The notes beneath the pieces are model-generated. The model searched no databases and was not told the origin of the DNA. It saw only the letters and a program-made list of their open reading frames with translations. The position numbers and the translations under genes are program-made. Of a DNA stretch of 64,000 nt, positions 26,853 through 35,361 are shown one piece after another (position 1 is the stretch's first letter; each line of letters begins with the position of its first letter). Source of the stretch: a bacterium (GTDB taxonomy: Bacteria > Planctomycetota > UBA1135 > UBA2386); contig JANSXC010000001.1 in assembly GCA_024743115.1 (NCBI GenBank), positions 367,628-431,627 of the forward strand, read 5' to 3'.

Positions 26853-29800
26853 TTCCCGGTTGGAAGTTGCTGGATCATTCGGTGCAGGACAGACCTCTTG
26901 AGATGGTTGCCTGCCGAGCTCCGATGCGGACCGTCGATCACGCCTGGCAGATCCGTGCGGGTCGAGAAAACGTCGATCCCGAGCCCCATGTGGCCGACCA
27001 GGAGTCGTTGGCCGGAGTCGTCGAACGCCAACGAGACGGCCGGATGGGAGGCCTGACAGACATGCAGGCTGCGATCGCCGTGCCGATCCCAGATGTGGAT
27101 CTCTCGCGCGACGTCGCCGCTGAAGACGCGATCGCCACTCGCGGTTGCAGCCAGGCAGAAGATCGGCGCGCCGTGACCGTGGCCCGTGCGAAGGAAGCGG
27201 CCGGTGTCACGATCCCAGATCATCAGACGGGGATCCTGACCGCCGGCGACCACTTCGTCGTCGCCGCTGTAGATGGCGGTGCCGATCCAGCCGCGGTACC
27301 CGGCGAAGTCGTGACGGCGGGTTCGCGACGACCATCGCCAGGTTCGCAGCGTCCCGTCTTCGGCAGCGGTCAGGAACTCGGACCCGTCGGCTGCGAATGC
27401 GATGCTGCTGACGAATGCTTCGTGGGCCTGCCATTGATCGATGAGGGTACCCGTATCGCTGTCCCACACCCGGACCGTACCGTCGGGCGCGCCGGCTACG
27501 ACTCGCGCCGCATTGGGGTGGAGTGCCGCGCACGTCACGGCGTGATCGCCGGTGTCGACGGGCCGTGGCGTCGGGGAGCCCGCCGCTCCGGCGGGCAACT
27601 GCCACACCGCGACCTGGTTGTCGTGGGATACCGTGAGCAGTCGCTCGCCCACCACCTCCAGGGTGTGCATCCAGATGCGGTGCGGGCTCTGCCATCGTGT
27701 CGCGCGACCCGACTGCAGGTCGATGGTCGCGAGTTCGCCCTTCGAGCTGCCGACCAGCGCTTGGTTCGAACCCAGGGCGGTGATGGCGACGCTTCCCTTC
27801 AGCCCGTGCTGAAGTCGGGATTCGCCGCCGCGCGCGGCGAAGTCATAGCGTCGAGCAGTCAGGTCGTCACCGATGCTGACGCAGGTGTTCCCGTCCGATG
27901 CCATGAGGAGTCGTGATACGCGACCGGCGTGGCCGGCCAGGACGGTACGCTGCCTCGCTTGGAGCCGCGTGGGATCGAAGTCGTAGATCGCGATTCGACG
28001 TTCGGACTCGGTAACCGCGAGACGGCGCCCTGCTGCGTCGATCGCGAGGCCGCCCGCATCGCGGATGTTGAGTTGATCCCAGCGCGCCCGTTCGTCGGCG
28101 ATCACGAAGACGCTGCCGGTTGCCGAAGCGAAGACCGTCGCACCGGTCCGGTCGAGGCCGAGACCTGTCGTCCTGCTCCAGTGATGGCTGAGCGCGCGAC
28201 GTTCGTGCCAGGTCGCCGTGTCGAACACGAGTATCCGTTGTTTGCGGTAGTCGCAGACGGCGAGAGCCGAACCGTCGGCGCTCGCTGCAACGGGTAGCGG
28301 GAATCGTTCTTGCCGCACCCCGAGGAAGCGCCCGAACGTGAGGTCCGCGAGACTCCAGATCGCGATCTCGGCGTTGGCATGAACTGACACCGCCTGGTCG
28401 GAGGCCGGCAGCAGCGTAAGTGCACGGACGGGGCGATTGTGCAGCGCTTCGTGTTGTAGTGTCGCGGTGACCGCGCCGGACTCCGGGTCGTGTCGTGTCA
28501 GCTTGCCGTCGCGGTGCCCGAGCCAGATCGCGGTCGGGCTTCTGGCGATCTGAGTTGCCGTCGTCGCGGCTGGCGGCAGCTCGAGGGTGTCATGGGGTTC
28601 GGCTTGCCCGGGGCGCCAGAAGGTCATGGTGCGCGAGGTCGGGTCCAGCGTCGCCAGTTGGTCATCCGGTCCGAACCAGGTTGCCGCGGGTTCTGAGCGG
28701 GCACTCATGGCCACGAGTTCGCCGTCCGTGGCTCGCGCCGCCAGGTGGTACCACTCGAACCCGCGAAACTCCGTGGGGCAGTTGGCCAGCAATTGCAGCG
28801 TGCGGGCGGCGCTCGCGCCCTGCGCGATCGTGGCCGCGGCGGCGGTTACGTTCGCGCGATACAACTCATAGCGGGTCTCTCGGGTAAGGGCTTCACTCGT
28901 CCGGCGGGCGCTGTTCTCGAGGCCGGCGATGACCGCACCTGCGACGGCCGCCACGAGCAGGGCGAACACGGCGGCCACTGCGACCACGGGATTGCGCTGC
29001 GTCCATCGCCAGGTCCTCGTGGCGGGCCCGGGCCGGCGAGCCTCGATCGGGCGTCTGGCCGCGACGTTGTCGAGGTCCGCGCGCATCGCGGCCATCGATT
29101 CGTAGCGCTGAGCCGGCTCGATAGCCATCGCGGTCAGGCACACGGTCTCGAGATCACGGTGCACGGCGCGGTTGCGATGGCGCAGCTTCGCGGGGCGACC
29201 GTTCAGGATGTTGGTACGCGTCTGCTCGGCATGTTCACCGCGGAACGGGTGGTCGAGCGCCAGCAGCTCGTACAGCACGACGCCCAGCTGGTAGATGTCG
29301 AGTGAAGCGCTGGCCACGGGTAGGCGTGGCCCGAGATACTCTGGCGGCAGGTAGGGCAGGGAACCGATGCGAGCGGTGCTGCGAGTCAGGTCCTGGGCGC
29401 CCTCGATACGAGCGAGCCCGAAGTCCGTGAGCATCGCGCGTCCGTCGGCCCCGATCAGAATGTTCGAGGGCTTGATGTCGCGGTGGAGGATCCCGCGCGA
29501 GTGTGCGTGGTCGATGGCTCCGGCGAGTTGTCGAACCATGGCCAACGACGCTTCGGTCCAGGTCTGGTTACGCGCGCGGCGCGTCGACTCGCCGGTCCCG
29601 GTACCAGATCCCGATCCGGACTCGCCGCCATCGGTGCCCAGTTGCCAGAGATCGCTTGCGCTCTTCGTGCCGGGGTCCTGTCCGCGGTGCACGGCGAGTC
29701 TCGACGCCAGTGCTCCGCCCTCGATGTATTCCATCGCGAAGTAGGGCAGGTTGTTCTCTGCGCCCACCGAGAAGACCTGCACGATCCCCGGGTGTTGCAA

Positions 29801-30181
29801 GCTCGACGCGGCCTCTGCTTCGCGCCGGAAGCGTTCACGGCTGTCGGCAAAGGCGAGGAACTCTGGCCGCATCACCTTGAGCGCGACCGCGCGGGCGAGC
29901 TCTGGCTGGTGGGCGAGAAAGACGATTCCCATGCCCCCGTGGCCCAGTTCTCGCGAGCGGGTGAACGCGCCGAGAGTGCGCGGCACATCGCCGACCGCAC
30001 CCGGCATCGTAGCGCTGTCGAGCCACTTCCCAGCGTGCAGGCGGCCGTAGATCTGCCGCACGCGCACGGCGAGGTCGGGGTGGTGTTGATCGACCGCGGC
30101 GAGTGCGGCTTCGACGTCGGGAGCCTCGAGGCAATCGAAGACGAGTTCCTCGATCCGATCATCGTCCGAGGAGGCGCTCAT
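26849..30181 (-). CDS. Membrane Ser/Thr protein kinase with WD40-repeat sensor domain
   Basis: 1110 residues. A helical N-terminal part (1-70) precedes a complete kinase domain: Gly loop LGHGGMGIVF (79-88), Lys102 in VALKVM, HRDIKPSN (233-240) and DFGLA (253-257). A Gly/Ser/Thr-rich insert at about 170-205 sits between the hinge and the catalytic loop and is unusual. One membrane helix follows (about 398-420), then about 650 residues of WD40-like blades, with clear repeats near the end (TVRVWDSDTGTLIDQW, TLRTWRW, LMIWDRDTGRF). The layout is a receptor-like kinase with its propeller outside. The downstream ECF sigma gene overlaps it by four bases, so the sigma factor is the obvious substrate, by analogy with PknT/EcfP. 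Confidence 0.92.
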   Translation of the reverse strand: MSASSDDDRIEELVFDCLEAPDVEAALAAVDQHHPDLAVRVRQIYGRLHAGKWLDSATMPGAVGDVPRTLGAFTRSRELGHGGMGIVFLAHQPELARAVALKVMRPEFLAFADSRERFRREAEAASSLQHPGIVQVFSVGAENNLPYFAMEYIEGGALASRLAVHRGQDPGTKSASDLWQLGTDGGESGSGSGTGTGESTRRARNQTWTEASLAMVRQLAGAIDHAHSRGILHRDIKPSNILIGADGRAMLTDFGLARIEGAQDLTRSTARIGSLPYLPPEYLGPRLPVASASLDIYQLGVVLYELLALDHPFRGEHAEQTRTNILNGRPAKLRHRNRAVHRDLETVCLTAMAIEPAQRYESMAAMRADLDNVAARRPIEARRPGPATRTWRWTQRNPVVAVAAVFALLVAAVAGAVIAGLENSARRTSEALTRETRYELYRANVTAAAATIAQGASAARTLQLLANCPTEFRGFEWYHLAARATDGELVAMSARSEPAATWFGPDDQLATLDPTSRTMTFWRPGQAEPHDTLELPPAATTATQIARSPTAIWLGHRDGKLTRHDPESGAVTATLQHEALHNRPVRALTLLPASDQAVSVHANAEIAIWSLADLTFGRFLGVRQERFPLPVAASADGSALAVCDYRKQRILVFDTATWHERRALSHHWSRTTGLGLDRTGATVFASATGSVFVIADERARWDQLNIRDAGGLAIDAAGRRLAVTESERRIAIYDFDPTRLQARQRTVLAGHAGRVSRLLMASDGNTCVSIGDDLTARRYDFAARGGESRLQHGLKGSVAITALGSNQALVGSSKGELATIDLQSGRATRWQSPHRIWMHTLEVVGERLLTVSHDNQVAVWQLPAGAAGSPTPRPVDTGDHAVTCAALHPNAARVVAGAPDGTVRVWDSDTGTLIDQWQAHEAFVSSIAFAADGSEFLTAAEDGTLRTWRWSSRTRRHDFAGYRGWIGTAIYSGDDEVVAGGQDPRLMIWDRDTGRFLRTGHGHGAPIFCLAATASGDRVFSGDVAREIHIWDRHGDRSLHVCQASHPAVSLAFDDSGQRLLVGHMGLGIDVFSTRTDLPGVIDGPHRSSAGNHLKRSVLHRMIQQLPTGK

Positions 30182-30363
30182 CGTTGTGTCGGCAATGCGG
30201 GCGTGCGGGCGAATCGCGCTCGCTGCGGTGGCGGGGATCGAGGAACTATAGCCGATGGCGCAGGTCCGGTATCGCGAACGTCCCGGATGACTCGGTAACG
30301 GTTGTCGCTGCCGCTGCCGGTGCGGTCGCCCCGCGGTTGACGTGTTCGCACAGAACCGTCATC

Positions 30364-32022
30364 GTGCCGCCGCCCGTGAGCGCTTCCATTCACTGCAAAG
30401 GCCTGGCTGCCCGCTTCGGCGCCCGCGAGCTGTTCTCCGGACTCGATCTCGACGTGCAGCCCGGCGAGGTCGTCGGTCTCGTCGGTCCGAACGGCACCGG
30501 CAAGTCGACCCTGCTCCGCATTCTCGCCGGGCTGCGTGCACCCGACGACGGTGCGGTGACACGGTCGCCGAAGACGGCGACGGTCGGCTACCTCGCTCAG
30601 GAGCCCGACCGCCTGCCCGGCGAGGCCGTGCGCCAGCTGCTCGGTAGGCGCACCGGCACGACCGCGGCGGAGGCGGCGATGAATCGCGCCGCCGACGCAA
30701 TGGCCGATGGCGAACCGGGCGCCGACGAACGCTACTCCGACGCGCTCGAGCGCTGGCTGGCGCTCGGTGGCGCCGACATCGAAGAGCGCATCGCGGTCAT
30801 CGCGGCGGATCTCGGCCTCGACGTCGACCTCGACCAGGAGATGACCACGCTGTCGGGTGGACAGGCGGCGCGCGTCGGCCTCGCGGGATTGTTGCTGTCG
30901 CGCTACGACGCGTTCCTGCTCGACGAGCCGACCAACGACCTCGATTCGTACGGACTCGACCGGCTGGAGGAGTTCGTGCAGCAGCTCTCGGCACCGACCG
31001 TCGTCGTCAGCCACGATCGCGAGTTCCTCACCCGCACCGTTACCAAGGTCGTCGAGATCGATCGGAGTCTGCAGCGGATCGCGGTCTACGGTGGCAGCTA
31101 CGAGAGCTACCTCGAAGAGCGGTCCACGGCCCGGCGGCACGCGGCCGAGGCCTACGCCGACTACGCCGAGAAGCGTGGCGACCTCGAGGCGCGCGCTCGC
31201 CGCCAGCGGGCGTGGATGCAGAAGGGCGTCAAGAATGCGCGTCGCAAGGCGCCCGACAAGGACAGGTGCGGTCGCGCGTTCCGGATCGAGAGCACCGAGA
31301 AGCAGGCCGCCAAGGTCAAGCAGACCGAGCGAATGATCGAGCGCCTCGACGAGGTGCAGGCGCCGCGGAAGGAGTGGCAGCTGCAGCTCAGCATCGCCGC
31401 AGCACCTCGCTCGGGCGAGATCGTCGCGACGCTGCGATCCGCTGTCGCGGAGCGCGGCGACTTCCGTCTCGGACCGCTCGATCTGCAGCTCGATCGGCGT
31501 GATCGGGTCGCGATCACCGGTAGCAACGGCGCCGGCAAGAGCACGCTGCTCGCGTTGCTGCTCGGCCGTCTGCCGCCGACCGCCGGCGAAGCGACTCTCG
31601 GCTCGGGCATCGCGATCGGTGAGGTGGACCAGGCCCGCGCTCACTTCGACGCCGATTCCCCGACGGGCGAGGTCTTCGCGGCCTGCCTGCCCGACTGGAG
31701 CACGTCCGACGTCCGCACCTTGCTCGCGAAGTTCGGCATCGGCAGCTCACAGATCGACCGCATCGCGAACTCGCTCTCGCCCGGCGAACGCACGCGCACC
31801 GCGCTCGCGCTGCTGCAGGCACGCGGCGTCAACCTCCTCGTACTCGATGAGCCGACGAACCACCTCGATCTCGAAGCGATCGAGCAGCTCGAGCTCGCGC
31901 TCGAGTCGTTCGATGGCACGGTGCTGCTGGTGACCCACGATCGCCGGATGCTCGACACCGTGCGGCTGACACGACGATGGCACGTCGAGGACGGCGGGGT
32001 GACCGAGATCGCGGCGGGGTAA
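30364..32022 (+). CDS. ABC-F family ATPase
   Basis: About 552 residues, soluble, with two ATP-binding domains and no membrane helices. First domain: GPNGTGKST, TLSGGQAARVGL, FLLDEPTNDLD. Second: GSNGAGKST, SLSPGERTRTAL, LVLDEPTNHLD. The Arg/Lys-rich linker between them (QKGVKNARRKAPDKD, then STEKQAAKVKQTERMIERL) closely follows the form common in actinobacterial ABC-F proteins. ABC-F proteins act on the ribosome, as translation factors or by displacing antibiotics; which applies here is unclear. I start at GTG 30364 (VPPPVSASIHC). GTG 30376 is also possible. The gene is divergent from the kinase gene, about 180 bases away. Confidence 0.88.
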   Translation: MPPPVSASIHCKGLAARFGARELFSGLDLDVQPGEVVGLVGPNGTGKSTLLRILAGLRAPDDGAVTRSPKTATVGYLAQEPDRLPGEAVRQLLGRRTGTTAAEAAMNRAADAMADGEPGADERYSDALERWLALGGADIEERIAVIAADLGLDVDLDQEMTTLSGGQAARVGLAGLLLSRYDAFLLDEPTNDLDSYGLDRLEEFVQQLSAPTVVVSHDREFLTRTVTKVVEIDRSLQRIAVYGGSYESYLEERSTARRHAAEAYADYAEKRGDLEARARRQRAWMQKGVKNARRKAPDKDRCGRAFRIESTEKQAAKVKQTERMIERLDEVQAPRKEWQLQLSIAAAPRSGEIVATLRSAVAERGDFRLGPLDLQLDRRDRVAITGSNGAGKSTLLALLLGRLPPTAGEATLGSGIAIGEVDQARAHFDADSPTGEVFAACLPDWSTSDVRTLLAKFGIGSSQIDRIANSLSPGERTRTALALLQARGVNLLVLDEPTNHLDLEAIEQLELALESFDGTVLLVTHDRRMLDTVRLTRRWHVEDGGVTEIAAG

Positions 32023-32032
32023 TCCGATCGCG

Positions 32033-33094
32033 CTATCGCACGCGCACCAGGCGATGGCGCGGCAGGTTCGCGGACTCGACGGTCGACTCGACGTCGGTGA
32101 GGAAGCGATGGCCGTCGACGTAGTAGCCCGCGGTCGGTTTGAGGTCCGGAACCCTGTCCTGGAACCAGCGATTGAGTACCTGGACCATGAGTTCGCGCGT
32201 GTACTTCGCGAAGCAGCTCGCGAGCGCGGTCGGGAACGCGCGGTCCTCACCGCGTTCGGCGAACGTGACCGTGATCTCGTGCGACGGTTCGACGAGGCGG
32301 TACGACGACAGCCCCGGGGTCTCCGTAAGGGTCTCGACGCGGGCCTGAGGTCGCAGGCGTCGTAGATCCTCGCGGTAGTGCATACGGCCACCGCAGCGGT
32401 CGGCGACGAGCTGCCGACGGGCCGGCGCGCTCGCTGGTCTGGCGGCGCTCGCGTCGACGTCGCCCTCGGCACCGGCCTCGGCGAGCTTCTCCGGCCTGGC
32501 TTCGCTGGCCGTCGCGGCTGCGTCGTCGGTCGCCGTCGGCACGCGTCCGAGGATGCGGCCGATCACCTCGGCGTAAGCGTGGAAGTGCGCGCGCGACTTG
32601 TTGTCGGTGTCCGCGATCAGGCCGTTCCATTCCTCGACGTCGACCGGGCGCACGGCCAGATCGAGCAGTTCGATGTCGTGGCGGCCGAGCGCGCGTGCGA
32701 CGAGGTCGCCGCGGAGTTCGACGAGGCCCGGATCCGCGACGTGCGGGAGCGGCAGGTCGAGGTCCTCGTACCAGGGGCAACGGTCAATGGGCTCGAGGTC
32801 GACCTCGAGCGCCGCGAGCCATTCGCGCAGCGTCCCGGGTAACGTGCCGTGCTTGGCGGCCCAGAACACGAGTGCGGTCTCCTCGAGTCGTTCGAAACCG
32901 TGGGGGCCCTGGTTGACCTTCTTGCTGTCCGCCACCCGGACCTTGCCCTTGATGTGCTTCCGTCGACTGACGTGGTAGCGCAGGATGCGCCACGGATCGA
33001 CGCCCTCGGGGCCCGTCATCGCCACGCCGGCGACTACGAGCGGGCCGAGGATCGGCCCGAGTCCGGCTTCGTCGACGCCCGCGAGGAAGTTCAC
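32033..33094 (-). CDS. RNase HII-like protein with altered GRG motif
   Basis: 353 residues against about 200-230 for ordinary RNase HII. The N-terminus FLAGVDEAGLGPILGPLVV has the catalytic Asp-Glu pair (D8, E9) and fold, but the conserved GRG (GKG in RNase HIII) reads GLG. The later segments are also family-like: DTDNKSRAHFHAYAEVIGRI, VADRCGGRMHY with a likely third Asp, and ALASCFAKYTRELM, matching the AS-x-x-AK-x-(T)-R-(D/E) motif. An Ala/Glu-rich insert lies at about residues 185-215. Ordinary RNase HII cuts at single ribonucleotides in DNA, and the GRG Arg reads the ribonucleotide junction. Loss of it suggests a different substrate. It converges with the ABC-F gene, 10 bases away. Confidence 0.75.
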   Translation of the reverse strand: MNFLAGVDEAGLGPILGPLVVAGVAMTGPEGVDPWRILRYHVSRRKHIKGKVRVADSKKVNQGPHGFERLEETALVFWAAKHGTLPGTLREWLAALEVDLEPIDRCPWYEDLDLPLPHVADPGLVELRGDLVARALGRHDIELLDLAVRPVDVEEWNGLIADTDNKSRAHFHAYAEVIGRILGRVPTATDDAAATASEARPEKLAEAGAEGDVDASAARPASAPARRQLVADRCGGRMHYREDLRRLRPQARVETLTETPGLSSYRLVEPSHEITVTFAERGEDRAFPTALASCFAKYTRELMVQVLNRWFQDRVPDLKPTAGYYVDGHRFLTDVESTVESANLPRHRLVRVR

Positions 33095-33208
33095 GACCTG
33101 ACCGAACCGTCATTCTGGGCCGTAGTCAAGCGTCCTTGGCATCGGCGGAATGCGGAGCGTGAGACGGAAGGCTTGCGGAACCGGGCGGCGTTGGCCGATA
33201 GCGCGCCT

Positions 33209-33213
33209 GGAGG
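33209..33213 (+). promoter_or_regulatory. Ribosome-binding site of the receiver-like gene
   Basis: GGAGG with 6 bases to ATG 33220, one of the few clean Shine-Dalgarno sites in the window. It favours ATG 33220 over the TTG just before it. Confidence 0.65.
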
Positions 33214-33219
33214 CCATTG

Positions 33220-33639
33220 ATGGAAGTCTTGCTCGTCGAAAAGGACCCGTTGATCCGTGACCAGATCAAGGTCGGGCTGCAGCAGTTCCCCGAGTTCGAG
33301 GTGACGGTCGGTGTCGGTCAGGCGGGGATCAACCAGATGCGCGGTCGGCGGTTTGACTGCGTCTTCCTGGGCGTTGATCCGCGGCAGAAGGACACCGTCA
33401 AGCTGTTGCACAACCTGCGGCAGATCGACCAGGGGGCCGAACTGTTCGTCCTGACGCCGGCACGCAACGTGCGCGACATGCAGGCGGACAAGGGCAAGTT
33501 CGACATCCATTCGTTCCTGCAGCAGCCGCTCGACCTCAAGGAGTTCTTCGGGCTCGTGGGGCGCTTCCTGGAGCGGCACACCGAGCGCGAGAACTCGGCG
33601 TTGCGCAAGTCGCGCGGCCGGGCCGAAGCGCGCACGTAG
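33220..33639 (+). CDS. Degenerate response-regulator receiver domain (pseudo-receiver)
   Basis: 139 residues made of a single CheY-like fold with a short basic tail. It opens as MEVLLVEKDPLIRDQIKVGL, like receivers, but where the phosphorylated Asp should sit (hydrophobic strand then D) the sequence reads FDCVFLGVDP, giving Gly. The acidic pair is Glu-Lys-Asp instead of Asp-Asp, and the invariant Lys of the KP turn is Gln (FLQQPLD). The Thr of strand 4 remains (LFVLTPAR). It therefore should not take part in ordinary phosphotransfer and probably acts by protein contact. A good ribosome-binding site supports the start. Divergent from the RNase HII-like gene and 107 bases upstream of the Pus10-like gene in the same direction. 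Confidence 0.78.
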   Translation: MEVLLVEKDPLIRDQIKVGLQQFPEFEVTVGVGQAGINQMRGRRFDCVFLGVDPRQKDTVKLLHNLRQIDQGAELFVLTPARNVRDMQADKGKFDIHSFLQQPLDLKEFFGLVGRFLERHTERENSALRKSRGRAEART

Positions 33640-33746
33640 GCCGGGCGGGGCTCCGCACCCTGCCCACGGGGGCGAGGGCAGAATCGTCGCCGCCGACGTG
33701 AGCCGGCACTTGCGCCGACGGCCCGGGCTTCGAATAGTGCCGGGCC

Positions 33747-34556
33747 ATGGAACCGGTCAGCTCCCAGCCACAGAAGATCGCGCCACGCACCAACCTGTGG
33801 CTCGAGTCGCGCTATCGCAAGCTGAAGCGCGGCCTGCCGCAGACGATCTTCTACTGTCCGAAGTGCAAGGGCGACCGCCGGCGCCGTAAGCAGTGCAAGC
33901 ACTGTGAAGGCTTCGGCAAGCTGACCAAGGAGTCCGTTCAGGAGTTGATCGGCCGGCGGATCCTGCCGCGCATGCAGGCGAAGACGGGCAAGTTCCACGG
34001 CGCGGGGCGCGAGGACATCGATGTGCTGATGCTCGGGCGCGGGCGGCCGTTCGTCTACGAAGTCGTCGGCGCGCGGAATCCCGATGTCGATCTCGAGGAA
34101 CTGCGGCGTGAGATCGAGGAGCGTGCCGAGGGCGCGATCGAACTCGACCCGTTCGTGCGCGTCCGGCGGGAGCGAGTCGTCTACTGGAAGAACACGCATT
34201 TCGACAAGATCTACCGCGTTGGCGTCGAGATGACGGGCGAGCCCGACGCCGCGGCGATCGCTGCCGCCTCGACGTTTGCGGGCGTCGTCGTCCAGCGCAC
34301 GCCGCAGCGGGTCGCGCACCGCCGTGCCGATCTCGACCGTGAGCGCGCGCTGGAGGTCCTCGAAGTCGTGACGAAGGGGTCGGCGGAACTCGAGATGCGC
34401 GTGAAGTGCCAGCACGGCACCTACGTCAAGGAGTGGATCTCCGGGGACGACGGCCGGACCGTGCCGTCGTTGAGCTCGCTGCTCGGGGTGCCGTGCCGGT
34501 GCGCTCAGCTCGACGTCGCCGAGATCCTCACCGACGACCCGGCGACGACTGCGTAG
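33747..34556 (+). CDS. Pus10-like tRNA pseudouridine synthase, short form
   Basis: 269 residues. The N-terminal part has a zinc-ribbon pair CPKC (37-40) and CKHC (50-53). Then comes GAGREDIDVLMLGRGRPF (about 85-102), the catalytic segment of Pus10 with the probable nucleophile Asp90 (RED, like RTD in TruA). Late motifs also fit Pus10: QRTPQRVAHRRAD (183-195) and HGTYVKEWISGDDGRTVPS (223-241). Pus10 makes pseudouridine at tRNA positions 54/55 and is classically archaeal and eukaryotic; archaeal forms have about 400 residues with an N-terminal THUMP-type domain, absent here. In bacteria TruB normally makes position 55. ATG 33747 starts just ahead of the ribbon. Its last 29 bases overlap the convergent GT2 gene. 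Confidence 0.85.
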   Translation: MEPVSSQPQKIAPRTNLWLESRYRKLKRGLPQTIFYCPKCKGDRRRRKQCKHCEGFGKLTKESVQELIGRRILPRMQAKTGKFHGAGREDIDVLMLGRGRPFVYEVVGARNPDVDLEELRREIEERAEGAIELDPFVRVRRERVVYWKNTHFDKIYRVGVEMTGEPDAAAIAAASTFAGVVVQRTPQRVAHRRADLDRERALEVLEVVTKGSAELEMRVKCQHGTYVKEWISGDDGRTVPSLSSLLGVPCRCAQLDVAEILTDDPATTA

Positions 34557-35361
34557 GACCGTCTGCTCGTGTGCTGGCCGGGGCATGGCCGGCGCGCAGC
34601 CGGCGGCGGAAGGCGCGAATCGCGACGAGGTACTTCCACACGTCGCTGACGATGCGCACCGTCGACTGCTTGTCGGCCCGGCGCTCGAACCGGCAGGGCA
34701 CTTCGACGATCCGCAGGCCGGCCTTGTGGGCCAGCACCATGATCTCGCTGTCCCAGAACCAGTGCTTGTCGCGGGTTTGCTGTACGACGGGCACGATCCG
34801 TTCGCGTTTGAAGAACTTGAACCCGGTCTCCGGATCCTTGAACGGCACGTCGAACAGCATGCGAAACAGCCAGCGATAACCTTGGCTGAGGATGTGTCGG
34901 ACGATGCTCTGAGGTCGCAGTCCGACCTTGTATCCGCGGAACGCCGTGGCGCCGTCGGCACCGTCGTCGATCGCGGCGAGGACGGGCGGCAGGAATCGCG
35001 CGTGGACCTCGAGGTCGATGTCGAGGAAGCCGACGACGTCGCCGCGCGCAAGCAGGAAGCCCTCGGTGACCGTGCCGCCGCGGCCGACGTTCTGCTCGTG
35101 GTAGATCGCTCGCCAGTCGGGTTGGTTGGCGACGAGCTCGCGGATCACGTCGGCGGTCCGGTCCGTGCTCTTGTCCTCGAGAAACAGCAGCTCGTAGCGC
35201 TTCCCCGTCGCGTCGAGCTCGGCGGTGAGCTCGCGGACGGAATCCCGCAGATGCCCCTCTTCCTGGTAGCAGGCGATCACGACCGTGAGGTCATATTGGT
35301 CCGAGCCCTGCTCGCTGGAGCTCCTCTCGCCGGAGCCGCCGTTCTCGTCCGTGGGCGTCAC
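34528..35361 (-). CDS. GT2 glycosyltransferase, dolichol/polyprenol-phosphate type
   Basis: 277 residues. A GT-A domain begins after a Ser/Glu-rich lead of ~25 residues: LTVVIACYQEEGHLRDSV, FLEDKSTDRT, and FLDIDLEVH with its DxD-type metal site. NVGRGGTVTEGF is the loop found in polyprenol-phosphate hexose synthases, and DPETGFKFFKR plus WFWDSEIMVLAHKAG match the catalytic end of that group. No C-terminal membrane helix is seen. It probably loads a hexose on undecaprenyl phosphate for the membrane transferase encoded just upstream. GTG 35361 overlaps that gene's stop (GTGA, 4 bases), so the two are translationally coupled. Confidence 0.87.
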   Translation of the reverse strand: MTPTDENGGSGERSSSEQGSDQYDLTVVIACYQEEGHLRDSVRELTAELDATGKRYELLFLEDKSTDRTADVIRELVANQPDWRAIYHEQNVGRGGTVTEGFLLARGDVVGFLDIDLEVHARFLPPVLAAIDDGADGATAFRGYKVGLRPQSIVRHILSQGYRWLFRMLFDVPFKDPETGFKFFKRERIVPVVQQTRDKHWFWDSEIMVLAHKAGLRIVEVPCRFERRADKQSTVRIVSDVWKYLVAIRAFRRRLRAGHAPASTRADGPTQSSPGRR

